Under the pieces are notes generated by a model that saw only the letters and a program-made list of their open reading frames with translations, ran no database searches and had not been told where the DNA came from. A program made the position numbers and the translations under genes. A stretch of 64,000 bases of DNA, taken from NCBI GenBank assembly GCA_963850525.1, contig CAWKLQ010000001.1:682001-746000 (forward strand), given 5' to 3'. Shown piece by piece: positions 1 through 7,139 of this stretch (position 1 is the first letter of the stretch; every line of letters begins with the position of its first letter). Source of the DNA: JAEMQF01 sp963850525 (GTDB lineage: Bacteria; Pseudomonadota; Gammaproteobacteria; Burkholderiales; Burkholderiaceae_C).

Positions 1-948
1 TTCATTCATGAACAGTTCAGCCGGATCGGCGCGCCGCTGGACCTGGTGCAATTGCTGCCCTCGCCGGTGAGCAAACAATCGACGGCCGAGTTGATGAAGC
101 GCTGCGACCTCGTCGTCGCCACCGGCTCGCAGGCCAACGTGCGCGCGGCGTACGCGAGCGGCACGCCGGCGTTTGGCGTGGGCGCAGGCAACGTCGCGGC
201 GATCGTCGACGTTAGCGCCGACGTGGAACTCGCGGCCGATCGCATCGTTCGCTCCAAGACTTTCGACAACGCGACCTCGTGTTCGTCGGAGAACAGTCTC
301 GTCATCGTCGATGCGGTGCGCGCCAGACTGATCGCAGCTCTGCAAAAGCGCGGCGCGGTGCTGCTGGGCAGCGCACAGAAAGCGGCGCTTCAAGACTTGA
401 TGTGGCCCCAGGGCAAGCTGTCGCCGGCCGTGATCGGCCAGTCGGCCGCGGCGATTGCGCAGCGCGCCGGGTGGAGCGAGCTTGCAGCGCAGCAGCCTTG
501 CATCTTGATGGTCGAAGAAAGCGGCGTCGGCCACGACCACCCCTTCTCCGGCGAAAAGCTCAGCCCCGTCCTGACGCTCTATCGCGCGGCAGACTTCGCG
601 CAGGCCATGCACGTCGTCGAGCGAATTTACGCGTTCGAGGGCGCAGGGCATTCGGTTGGGCTGCACAGCGCCGACCCCGAGCACGCCCTGCAACTCGGCC
701 TGAACCTGCCGGTGTCGCGCGTCATCGTCGACCAGGCGCATTGCATCGCTACGGGCGGCAGCTTCGACAACGGCTTGCCGTTTTCGCTGAGCATGGGTTG
801 CGGCACGTGGGGCAAGAACAATTTTTCCGAGAACATGAACTACCGGCACTACCTGAACATCACGCGCATCTCGCGACCCATTGTCGAGCGCGTGCCGAGC
901 GAGGCGGACATCTTCGGCGAGTACTTCGGCAAGTACGGCAGGCAATGA
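1..948 (+). CDS. sauS: Acylating sulfoacetaldehyde dehydrogenase-like protein (5' end outside window)
   Basis: This is the C-terminal 315 residues of an aldehyde dehydrogenase-superfamily protein; the frame is open to base 1, so the start lies upstream. The motif TSCSSENS carries the expected catalytic cysteine, and GVGAGNVAAIVD and the glycine-rich SMGCGTWGKN stretch are typical of CoA-acylating aldehyde dehydrogenases (EutE/AdhE-N/SauS group). In Cupriavidus, SauS reduces sulfoacetyl-CoA to sulfoacetaldehyde and is encoded next to the ligase SauT. The same order is seen here, with a 4-base ATGA overlap to an acyl-CoA ligase and a TauE-type exporter after it. The enzyme family is secure; the sulfoacetaldehyde specificity is inferred from this context. 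An acetaldehyde or other acylating dehydrogenase is the alternative. Confidence 0.68.
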   Translation, partial: FIHEQFSRIGAPLDLVQLLPSPVSKQSTAELMKRCDLVVATGSQANVRAAYASGTPAFGVGAGNVAAIVDVSADVELAADRIVRSKTFDNATSCSSENSLVIVDAVRARLIAALQKRGAVLLGSAQKAALQDLMWPQGKLSPAVIGQSAAAIAQRAGWSELAAQQPCILMVEESGVGHDHPFSGEKLSPVLTLYRAADFAQAMHVVERIYAFEGAGHSVGLHSADPEHALQLGLNLPVSRVIVDQAHCIATGGSFDNGLPFSLSMGCGTWGKNNFSENMNYRHYLNITRISRPIVERVPSEADIFGEYFGKYGRQ

Positions 949-2540
949 TGGGTTTACCGGCCACGGTGCGCGAACTCGTGGCGCAGCAGGCGCTGCTGCG
1001 CCCGCAGGCGCTGTACGCGCTCGACGCGCAGGGTTCGACGCCTCTCACGTTCGGCGCACTCGCGAAGGCGTGCGTTGACGTCTGCGCCATGCTTCGCAGC
1101 CATGGCTCGCAGCCGGGCGACACGGTCTCGCTCGTCATGCCCAACGGCTTGACGACGCTGCAACTGCTGCTCGGCGCAATGCACGGCGGCTGGTGCGTGA
1201 ACCCCGTCAACCTGCTGTCGCAGCCCGACCAGATGCGCTATGTGCTCGGTCACAGCGACTGCAAGCTGGTGTTCGTCAGCCCCGAATGGGCGGTCGCAGT
1301 GCGCAGCGCACTCGAAGGCGTCGATCGGGCAGTGACCGTGGTCGTCATCGACGCCCACGCCGCATTGCAAAGCGCGACTGCAGTTTCCGTCATCCCGGCG
1401 AAAGCCGGGATCCACTGCTCGGAGCGCAGGGTGGATCCCGGCCCCGTATCGAGTACGGGGTGGCACGTCCGCCGGGATGACGCGGGCTCACCCGACAGCA
1501 TCGCGCTGCTGATGTACACCTCGGGAACGACCGGCCTGCCCAAAGGCGTGATGCTCAGCCAGGCGAACCTCGCCGCCAACGCGCACGCCGTCAGCGCCGA
1601 ACACGCATTGACGCACGCCGACCGCGTGCTCGCCGTGCTGCCGCTGTACCACATCAACGCCTTTGCGGTGACGATGCTGGCACCGCTGGCACACGGCGGC
1701 AGCCTGGCGATGCCGCCCAAGTTCTCGGCGGCGCGCTTCTGGGCGCAGGCGGCTGAGATGCAGTGCACCTGGCTGAACGTCGTGCCGACGATGATCTCCT
1801 ATCTGCTCGAAGGCGCCACGCCGCCACGTGAGCAGACCGCACGCCTGCGCTTTTGCCGCTCCGCCTCCGCCGCGCTGCCGCCCGACCACTTGCGCGCCTT
1901 CGAGGCGAAGTTCGGCATCGGCATCATCGAGACGATGGGGCTGACGGAAACGGTAGCGCCGGCGTTCTCGAACCCGCTGAATGAGACGCAGCGCAAACTC
2001 GGTTCGGTGGGTGTGGCGTCGGGCTGCGAAGCGCAGGTGGTCGATACGAACTTGACGCCCGTGCCGGATGGCCGCACCGGCGAGATCGTGATCCGTGGTG
2101 CCAACGTGATGCGTGGCTACTTCAAAAACGAAGAAGCGACGCGCGCAACGTTCACGCCCGACGGCTGGTTGCGCACCGGCGACCTCGGGCATCGTGACGC
2201 CGACGGTTTTTTCTTCGTCACCGGCCGCATCAAGGAGCTGATCATCAAGGGCGGCGAGAACATCGCGCCGCGTGAAATCGACGAAGCCTTGCTGCGCCAT
2301 CCTGCCGTGCTGGACGCAGCCGCCGTGGGCATTCCGGACCGGCACTATGGCCAGGACATCATGGCGTGCATCGTGCTGCGCGAGGGGCATGCCGCCGACG
2401 AGGCGGCGCTTCGCGAGTTCTGCACTGCGCAACTCGGGCGCTACAAAACGCCCAAGCTGTTCCGCTTCGTCAGCGACTTGCCGCGTGGGCCTTCGGGCAA
2501 GGTGCAGCGCCTGAAACTCGCCAGCCTGGCGCCGACCTGA
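945..2540 (+). CDS. sauT: AMP-forming acyl-CoA ligase, probable sulfoacetate-CoA ligase, with an in-frame repeat insertion
   Basis: 531-residue ANL-superfamily ligase. The P-loop motif YTSGTTGLPKG lies near residues 190-201, with the later motifs GLTETVAP, GWLRTGDLG, GRIKELIIKGGENI and the C-terminal lysine motif PRGPSGKVQR. The ATG at 945 overlaps the dehydrogenase stop; an adjacent ATG at 948 is possible. The partner order matches sauS-sauT, whose ligase activates sulfoacetate with CoA and ATP. Residues 149-179 are not family sequence: they are encoded by a 93-base palindromic repeat (1389-1481) that stays in frame just before the P-loop. Removing it gives a normal length near 500 residues. 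Whether the enzyme stays active is unknown; oxalate-CoA ligase-type specificity is an alternative. Confidence 0.7.
   Translation: MMGLPATVRELVAQQALLRPQALYALDAQGSTPLTFGALAKACVDVCAMLRSHGSQPGDTVSLVMPNGLTTLQLLLGAMHGGWCVNPVNLLSQPDQMRYVLGHSDCKLVFVSPEWAVAVRSALEGVDRAVTVVVIDAHAALQSATAVSVIPAKAGIHCSERRVDPGPVSSTGWHVRRDDAGSPDSIALLMYTSGTTGLPKGVMLSQANLAANAHAVSAEHALTHADRVLAVLPLYHINAFAVTMLAPLAHGGSLAMPPKFSAARFWAQAAEMQCTWLNVVPTMISYLLEGATPPREQTARLRFCRSASAALPPDHLRAFEAKFGIGIIETMGLTETVAPAFSNPLNETQRKLGSVGVASGCEAQVVDTNLTPVPDGRTGEIVIRGANVMRGYFKNEEATRATFTPDGWLRTGDLGHRDADGFFFVTGRIKELIIKGGENIAPREIDEALLRHPAVLDAAAVGIPDRHYGQDIMACIVLREGHAADEAALREFCTAQLGRYKTPKLFRFVSDLPRGPSGKVQRLKLASLAPT
1389..1481. repeat. REP-like palindromic doublet inserted in the ligase gene
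   Basis: A 93-base element (31 codons) bounded by the inverted ends GTCATCCCGG and CCGGGATGAC. It holds two head-to-head copies of a hairpin unit: GTCATCCCGGC-gaaa-GCCGGGATCCAC on the left and GTGGATCCCGGC...GCCGGGATGAC on the right, the right one enclosing a further hairpin CCCCGTA-tcgag-TACGGGG. It encodes VIPAKAGIH at its start and RRDD at its end, without a stop codon. A related 69-base doublet lies in the meaB gene at 52986-53054. Such GTCATCCCGGC repeats are usually intergenic in proteobacteria. Confidence 0.9.
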
Positions 2541-2551
2541 GCGACCGCGCG

Positions 2552-3316
2552 ATGCCGTCCCTGTCCTGGCCGCTGCTGACGACGGGCCTGCTGATAGTCT
2601 TCGGCGCAGGCATCGTGCGCGGCTTTGCCGGCTTTGGCTTCTCGGCGCTGTGTGTCGCAGGGCTGACGCTGTTCGCCGCGCCCTCAATCGTCGTTCCGCC
2701 GATCTTCGTGCTCGAGGTTCTGGCGAGTCTGACGCTCTTGCGCGACGCGCTGAAAGACGTCGACTGGCCCTGGCTGAGCTGGCTCGTGCTGGGCAACGCG
2801 CTGTTCATTCCCTTGGGCATTGCGCTCCTCGCATGGGTTCCGGAAACTCCCCTGCGCGCCCTCATCGGCGCGTTGCTGCTGCTCGCCGCAGTGCTGCTGC
2901 GCAGTGGCTTCAGCCTGGCGCTGACACCGACGCGTTGGGTGCGCCTGGGCACGGGGCTGGTGTCGGGCTTCGTGAACGGCGTCGCGGCGATCGGCGGCAT
3001 TGCCGTGGCCGTACTGCTCAGCACGTCGCAAATGGCGCCCGCCGCGATGCGCGCGACGATGATCGTGCTGTTCCTCTTCACCGACCTCTACGCCCTGCTC
3101 TGGGCCGGTGTCTTGTCGTGGAACGCGCCGGCAAGCCTGCTCGGCGAACACACGCTGCTCTGGGCGGCGTGGCTCGCGCCGGCGATGCTCGCCGGCATCT
3201 GGGTGGGCCAGCGCGCTTTCGTCGGCGTTTCGCCGGCGCAGTTTCGCCGCCACGTCTTGAACCTGTTGATTCTGATTGCGCTCATCAGCGTGGTCCGGGC
3301 GGGAGTTGCTTGGTGA
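2552..3316 (+). CDS. TauE/SafE-family permease, probable sulfite or sulfonate exporter
   Basis: 254-residue polytopic membrane protein of the TauE/SafE family (PF01925). It begins with a hydrophobic segment leading to GAGIVRGFAGFGFSAL, the characteristic first-repeat motif, and contains the second-repeat counterpart GLVSGFVNGVAAIGGIAVAV near the middle; about eight membrane segments are visible. The ATG at 2552 is 11 bases after the ligase stop. Members near sulfonate-degrading enzymes export sulfite released by sulfoacetaldehyde acetyltransferase. That role fits the neighbours, but the acetyltransferase gene itself (xsc) is not in the window. The family is clear, the substrate inferred. Confidence 0.75.
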   Translation: MPSLSWPLLTTGLLIVFGAGIVRGFAGFGFSALCVAGLTLFAAPSIVVPPIFVLEVLASLTLLRDALKDVDWPWLSWLVLGNALFIPLGIALLAWVPETPLRALIGALLLLAAVLLRSGFSLALTPTRWVRLGTGLVSGFVNGVAAIGGIAVAVLLSTSQMAPAAMRATMIVLFLFTDLYALLWAGVLSWNAPASLLGEHTLLWAAWLAPAMLAGIWVGQRAFVGVSPAQFRRHVLNLLILIALISVVRAGVAW

Positions 3317-4959
3317 ACGCGCCCGAGTTCGACTACATCGTGATCGGCGCGGGTTCCGCCGGTTGCGTGCTCGCGGCGCGCCTCAGCGAAGACCCGGCGA
3401 CCCGCGTGCTGCTGCTCGAAGCCGGGCCGCCGGACCGGTCGCTCTGGATCCACCTGCCCATCGGCTACGGCAAGACGATGTGGAGCAAATCGGTCAACTG
3501 GGGTTTTCACACCGACCCGGACCCGAACATGAACGGCCGGCGCATCTACTGGCCGCGCGGCAAGACGCTCGGCGGATCGAGCGCGATCAACGGCTTGATC
3601 TACATCCGCGGCCAACGCGAAGACTATGACGCCTGGGCGGCGCTCGGCAACCCAGACTGGAGTTACGCCGACGTGCTGCCCTATTTCATCAAGTCGGAAG
3701 GGAATCGGCGTGCGGCCCTGCGCGAGACCGGTCTTCACGGCGCGGACGGGCCGCTGACGGTTTCCGACATTGCGGCGAAACACGAACTCATCGAAGCGTT
3801 CATCGAAGGCGCGCAGCAAATTGGCGCGTCAAGCGTGCCGCGCAGCGACGACTTCAACGGCACAAAGCAAGAAGGCGCAGGCTACTTTCAACTCAACACC
3901 GCCGACGGCTGGCGTGTCAGCACCGCCACCGCGTATCTGAAACCGGCGCGGCGCCGCACCAACTTGCAGGTGCAGACCGGCGCCCACGCGACCGGCATCG
4001 TGATGGACGGCCGGCGCGCCGTGGGTGTGCGCTACCGCCAGGGCGGCGCGCTGAAAACCGCGAATTGCGCAGCCGAAGTTTTGCTCTGCGCCGGCGCGAT
4101 CCAGTCGCCGCAACTGCTGCAGCTCTCGGGCATCGGGCCGCGGGCACTGCTGGCCAGGAACGGTATCGAGGTGGTCGCCGACCTGCCCGGCGTCGGCGAA
4201 AACCTGCAAGACCACTTGCAGTTTCGCCTCGGGTTCGAATGCACGAAGCCGATCACGACGAACGACCAGCTCAATTCGTGGACCGGCAAACTCGCGATCG
4301 GCATGCAATGGCTCGTGTCGCGCAGCGGCCCGCTCGCGGTAGGGATCAACCAGGGCGGCTGCTTCATGCGCGCGCTCTGCGACGCCTCGGGCCAGCCTGT
4401 GGCTGCCACGCCCGACATCCAGTTCCATGTGGCGACGCTGTCGGCCGACATGGCCGGCGGCAAGGTGCACCCCTACTCCGGCTTCACGATGTCGGTATGT
4501 CAGTTGCGCCCTGAGTCGCGCGGGTATATCCGGATCCGAAGTGCCGATCCGTTCGAACCCCCGGAGATGCAGCCCAACTATCTGGCGAGCGACCTGGACC
4601 GTCGCACTGCCGTCGCCGCAATCAAGGCGGCACGTGCCATTGCCGCAGCACCGGCAATGCGCAGCCTCGTGAAGCGCGAAGTCAAGCCCGGCCCTGAGGC
4701 GAACGACGATGCGGCCTTGCTCGAGTTCTGCCGGAATCAAGGCGCGACGATCTTCCACCCGAGCGGCACGTGCAAGATGGGCAGCGATGTGCGCGCCGTG
4801 CTCGACGCGCGCTTGCGCGTGCGCGGTGTGGCCGGGTTGAGGGTCGTCGACGCGTCGGCGATGCCTGCGCTCGTCTCGGGCAATACGAACGCACCCGTCG
4901 TGATGATGGCGGAGAAGGCCGCAGACATGATTCGCCAGGACGCGCGCGAGCGCCGTTGA
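3313..4959 (+). CDS. GMC-family FAD-dependent alcohol dehydrogenase (choline dehydrogenase-like)
   Basis: 548 residues starting at a GTG that overlaps the exporter stop (GTGA), with GGGAG about 8 bases upstream. The N-terminal dinucleotide fold is VIGAGSAGCVLAARLSE. Both GMC signatures are present: GKTLGGSSAINGLIYIRG and GAIQSPQLLQLSGIG. The C-terminal catalytic pair is the His of FHPSGTCKMG and the Asn of SGNTNAP. GMC enzymes oxidise primary alcohols to aldehydes. In Cupriavidus the isethionate dehydrogenase IseJ belongs to this type and yields sulfoacetaldehyde, the compound shared with the two upstream enzymes. An isethionate role is therefore attractive but inferred; choline or another alcohol cannot be excluded. 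Confidence 0.8.
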   Translation: MNAPEFDYIVIGAGSAGCVLAARLSEDPATRVLLLEAGPPDRSLWIHLPIGYGKTMWSKSVNWGFHTDPDPNMNGRRIYWPRGKTLGGSSAINGLIYIRGQREDYDAWAALGNPDWSYADVLPYFIKSEGNRRAALRETGLHGADGPLTVSDIAAKHELIEAFIEGAQQIGASSVPRSDDFNGTKQEGAGYFQLNTADGWRVSTATAYLKPARRRTNLQVQTGAHATGIVMDGRRAVGVRYRQGGALKTANCAAEVLLCAGAIQSPQLLQLSGIGPRALLARNGIEVVADLPGVGENLQDHLQFRLGFECTKPITTNDQLNSWTGKLAIGMQWLVSRSGPLAVGINQGGCFMRALCDASGQPVAATPDIQFHVATLSADMAGGKVHPYSGFTMSVCQLRPESRGYIRIRSADPFEPPEMQPNYLASDLDRRTAVAAIKAARAIAAAPAMRSLVKREVKPGPEANDDAALLEFCRNQGATIFHPSGTCKMGSDVRAVLDARLRVRGVAGLRVVDASAMPALVSGNTNAPVVMMAEKAADMIRQDARERR

Positions 4960-5099
4960 CGTATGCACAATGTCCACACACCTACCACAGTGCTGCATGA
5001 ACTCGCCCGCGTCCACCGTCATCACCCTGCGCACGCCGCCGGCCAATCTTTCGAAGTCCAGCGTGAGTTGCTCGAGACCCAGGCCATCGCGGATGCCGA

Positions 5100-5128
5100 T
5101 TGCGCGCCAGACACGCAATGCATAGAAT
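5100..5128 (+). promoter_or_regulatory. Predicted sigma-70 promoter of vapBC
   Basis: TTGCGC (5100-5105) and TAGAAT (5123-5128) are separated by 17 bases, an ideal spacing. The predicted start of transcription falls about base 5135, inside the palindrome at 5128-5141. Confidence 0.5.
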
Positions 5129-5141
5129 ACAGAAATCTGTA
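5128..5141. promoter_or_regulatory. Inverted repeat, probable VapB(C) operator
   Basis: TACAGA-AA-TCTGTA is a perfect 6-base inverted repeat overlapping the -10 box and the predicted start point, 27 bases before the antitoxin ATG. VapB antitoxins bind such palindromes to repress their own operon, so the position fits autoregulation. The assignment is inferred from position and symmetry. Confidence 0.55.
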
Positions 5142-5168
5142 CGCACCGCACCACACCAAGGGCAACCC

Positions 5169-5402
5169 ATGAAGACCACGCTCGACCTGAACGACGCATT
5201 GCTGACTGAGGCCAAGACCTTGGCCGCTCAGCAGCGAACCAGTCTGACTCGCTTGATCGAGGAAGGGCTGCAATTGCGCCTGCGCGTGCGCCGCTCGCCT
5301 GGCAAGCCGGTGCGCCTGCCGGTCTATCGAGGTCGCGGCGGGCTGGTTCCAGGCCTGGACGGACTGAGCAACAAGGCCCTGCTGGATGCCGCCGAAACGT
5401 GA
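5169..5402 (+). CDS. vapB: VapB-type antitoxin
   Basis: 77-residue protein. The first 45 residues (MKTTLDLNDALLTEAKTLAA and the following LTRLIEEGLQLRLR) have the ribbon-helix-helix pattern of VapB antitoxins: a beta strand with alternating residues followed by two helices. The C-terminus is the likely toxin-binding tail. The stop overlaps the toxin GTG (GTGA), giving translational coupling. A promoter and palindrome sit directly upstream. Confidence 0.8.
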   Translation: MKTTLDLNDALLTEAKTLAAQQRTSLTRLIEEGLQLRLRVRRSPGKPVRLPVYRGRGGLVPGLDGLSNKALLDAAET

Positions 5403-5833
5403 CGCCTGACGTCAACGTGTTGGTCGCGGCATCGCGCAGCGACCATCCACACCATGCTGCGGCCCGCGTCTGGTTGGAACAGGCGGTGGCGAATGCAGGT
5501 CGGGGAACTCCACTGAAGCTGCAGCCTATGGTGATCGCGAGCTTCCTGCGGCTGGTGACGCATCCGAAGATATTCATTCATCCAACGCCTATGCCCGAAG
5601 CGCTGCGCTTCGTCGACGCGCTCTTGAGCGCGCCGGGCGTTGAGCAAGCCGCGCTGGGTGCTGAGTGGCCGGCGCTGCGCGAGCTTTGCACCGACAAGGC
5701 GCTGGCCGCCAATGACGTGCCCGATGCCTGGCTGGCCGCCGCGGTCATCCATCAGGGCGAACATCTGGTCAGCTTCGACGCCGACTTCAAACGCCTGCTG
5801 TCGAGATCCCAGTTCACAAGACTTGTGGTGTGA
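5399..5833 (+). CDS. vapC: VapC-type PIN-domain ribonuclease toxin
   Basis: 144-residue PIN-domain protein starting at GTG 5399, overlapping the antitoxin stop by 4 bases. Acidic catalytic residues are visible: the Asp in TPDVNVLVAA at the N-terminus, the Asp of VPDAWLAA near residue 110 and the C-terminal FDADFKRLL. PIN toxins cut RNA with Mg2+; many VapCs cleave initiator tRNA or 23S rRNA, but the target cannot be read from the sequence. The protein looks intact. The position next to a tRNA gene, beside unassigned sequence, fits a small accessory insertion. Confidence 0.82.
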   Translation: MTPDVNVLVAASRSDHPHHAAARVWLEQAVANAGRGTPLKLQPMVIASFLRLVTHPKIFIHPTPMPEALRFVDALLSAPGVEQAALGAEWPALRELCTDKALAANDVPDAWLAAAVIHQGEHLVSFDADFKRLLSRSQFTRLVV

Positions 5834-6124
5834 CGCGCCGCGTAACTCGCCTTGGCGCGCGAGATTGTCGAAAGAAACCCCCTCGATACTGTCACCAAGC
5901 GCGATGCCGGTGGTGCTGAAACCGGAGGTGAACGTGTTCTCAGCGCCGACTTCGCCCGAACGCAGATTGCGAGCACCGGAGGCAGGAAGAGTGCCTTCAC
6001 GACCCAAGTCAAACCCATCGATTTGGGTTGGCAGCCCGATTCCGGTGGACCCCTCAGTGGACCCCTGGACGCCCAGAAAGCCAAACGGGTCAGCCCCTTG
6101 TGAGAGCTGACCCGTTGATTTGAT
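5834..6124. other. Unassigned spacer between vapC and tRNA-Pro
   Basis: 291 bases with no gene I can support. Short open frames on both strands have no recognisable domain or ribosome site. The sequence holds a short direct repeat of TGGACCCCT near 6045-6068 and ends next to the 3' end of tRNA-Pro, a common integration point. No integrase or clear attachment-site duplication is visible. Confidence 0.5.
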
Positions 6125-6203
<79 letters not shown>

Positions 6204-6272
6204 AACTTGCGCGATTATAGGGGCCGACTTGGGCGGGACCGACTGAGATGTCGCGGCGCGTGCCCGCTCGAT

Positions 6273-6734
6273 CTAAAGAGAGAGCAATCCGCGGATCGAC
6301 TGCAGCTCTTCGCGAACCGCCTCAATGCTCATCGTGCCCGCGGCGGAAGGCCGCGTCGGAACCGACAACGTGCTGGCAGTGGTTTGATTCAGGGCCAGGG
6401 CTGCGGCGGGTTCGCTGTGGCGCTCCCCAGATGCGGTCGGCGGGGGCAAGACGGACTCGGCGTCTCGCATCGGACTCTCCACGAGCCGATTGCGCGCGCC
6501 GCTGATCGTAAAGCCCTGGTCGTAAAGGAGTTCTCGGATCCTGCGGATCAGCACGACTTCGTGGTGCTGGTAGTAGCGCCGGTTGCCGCGCCGTTTCATC
6601 GGCTTGAGCTGGCTGAATTCCTGTTCCCAGTAGCGCAAGACGTAGGGCTTCACGCCACAAAGCTCGCTCACTTCACCGATCGTGAAGTACCTTTTTGCCG
6701 GGATTTCAGGAAGAGCTTTCTCCATAAGAATCAA
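6273..6734 (-). CDS. MerR-family transcriptional regulator
   Basis: 153-residue protein with an N-terminal MerR winged-helix domain: YFTIGEVSELCGVKPYVLRYWEQEF (residues 16-40), then RRGNRRYYQHHEVVLIRRIRELLYDQGFTI. The short C-terminal part lacks cysteines and any obvious ligand domain. The start is uncertain: TTG at 6734 has GGAAC five bases upstream, while the ATG at 6725 gives the usual MEKALPEIPAKR start but has no clear ribosome site. This single-domain MerR homologue lies downstream of ihfA in many betaproteobacteria; its targets are not known to me. Confidence 0.85.
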   Translation of the reverse strand: MILMEKALPEIPAKRYFTIGEVSELCGVKPYVLRYWEQEFSQLKPMKRRGNRRYYQHHEVVLIRRIRELLYDQGFTISGARNRLVESPMRDAESVLPPPTASGERHSEPAAALALNQTTASTLSVPTRPSAAGTMSIEAVREELQSIRGLLSL

Positions 6735-6759
6735 TAAGTTCCGGAGAGAAAGCTAGACT

Positions 6760-7122
6760 TTACTCGAACTCTTCTCCCAAAGGTATGTCACCTTGCACGA
6801 CTGCCTTGAGTTTGGAACTCGCGTGAAATGTAACAACCTGCCGCGCGGCGATCGGGATCGATTCGCCGGTCCTGGGGTTGCGGCCCGGCCGGGGCGCCTT
6901 GCTGCGGATCGTGAAGTTGCCGAAGCCCGACAGCTTGACGTCTTTGCCGGTGGCCAGCGTCGCGTGAATGATGTCGAAGAAGCCTTCGACCATGTCTTTC
7001 GACTCGCGCTTGTTCAGGCCAAGGCGTTCGAAAAGGAGTTCCGCCAAATCGGCCTTGGTCAAGGTGGGCGTCTCGGGCGTTGCCGCAGCGCCATCGGTTC
7101 CGCCCTGGTCGGGTGCGCTCAT
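6760..7122 (-). CDS. ihfA: Integration host factor alpha subunit
   Basis: 120-residue DNA-bending protein. LTKADLAELLFERLGLNKRE opens the HU/IHF fold, and the beta-arm motif GFGNFTIRSKAPRPGRNPRTGE holds the proline that intercalates in DNA. With IHF-beta it bends DNA at specific sites for transcription, recombination and replication. The N- and C-terminal tails are slightly longer than in the E. coli protein. It is 17 bases downstream of pheT, the conserved pheST-ihfA arrangement. Confidence 0.95.
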   Translation of the reverse strand: MSAPDQGGTDGAAATPETPTLTKADLAELLFERLGLNKRESKDMVEGFFDIIHATLATGKDVKLSGFGNFTIRSKAPRPGRNPRTGESIPIAARQVVTFHASSKLKAVVQGDIPLGEEFE

Positions 7123-7139
7123 CTGTTTTTCACTCCCGG

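Noticed and set aside
1389..1481. Frameshift or pseudogene call for the ligase
   Set aside because: The insertion is a multiple of three with no stop and all later motifs are in frame, so the gene stays formally intact.
3829..5577. Long minus-strand open frame (582 codons)
   Set aside because: Antisense shadow of the GMC gene and vapBC; no domain apart from a possible 15-residue remnant. Long antisense frames are expected at this GC content.
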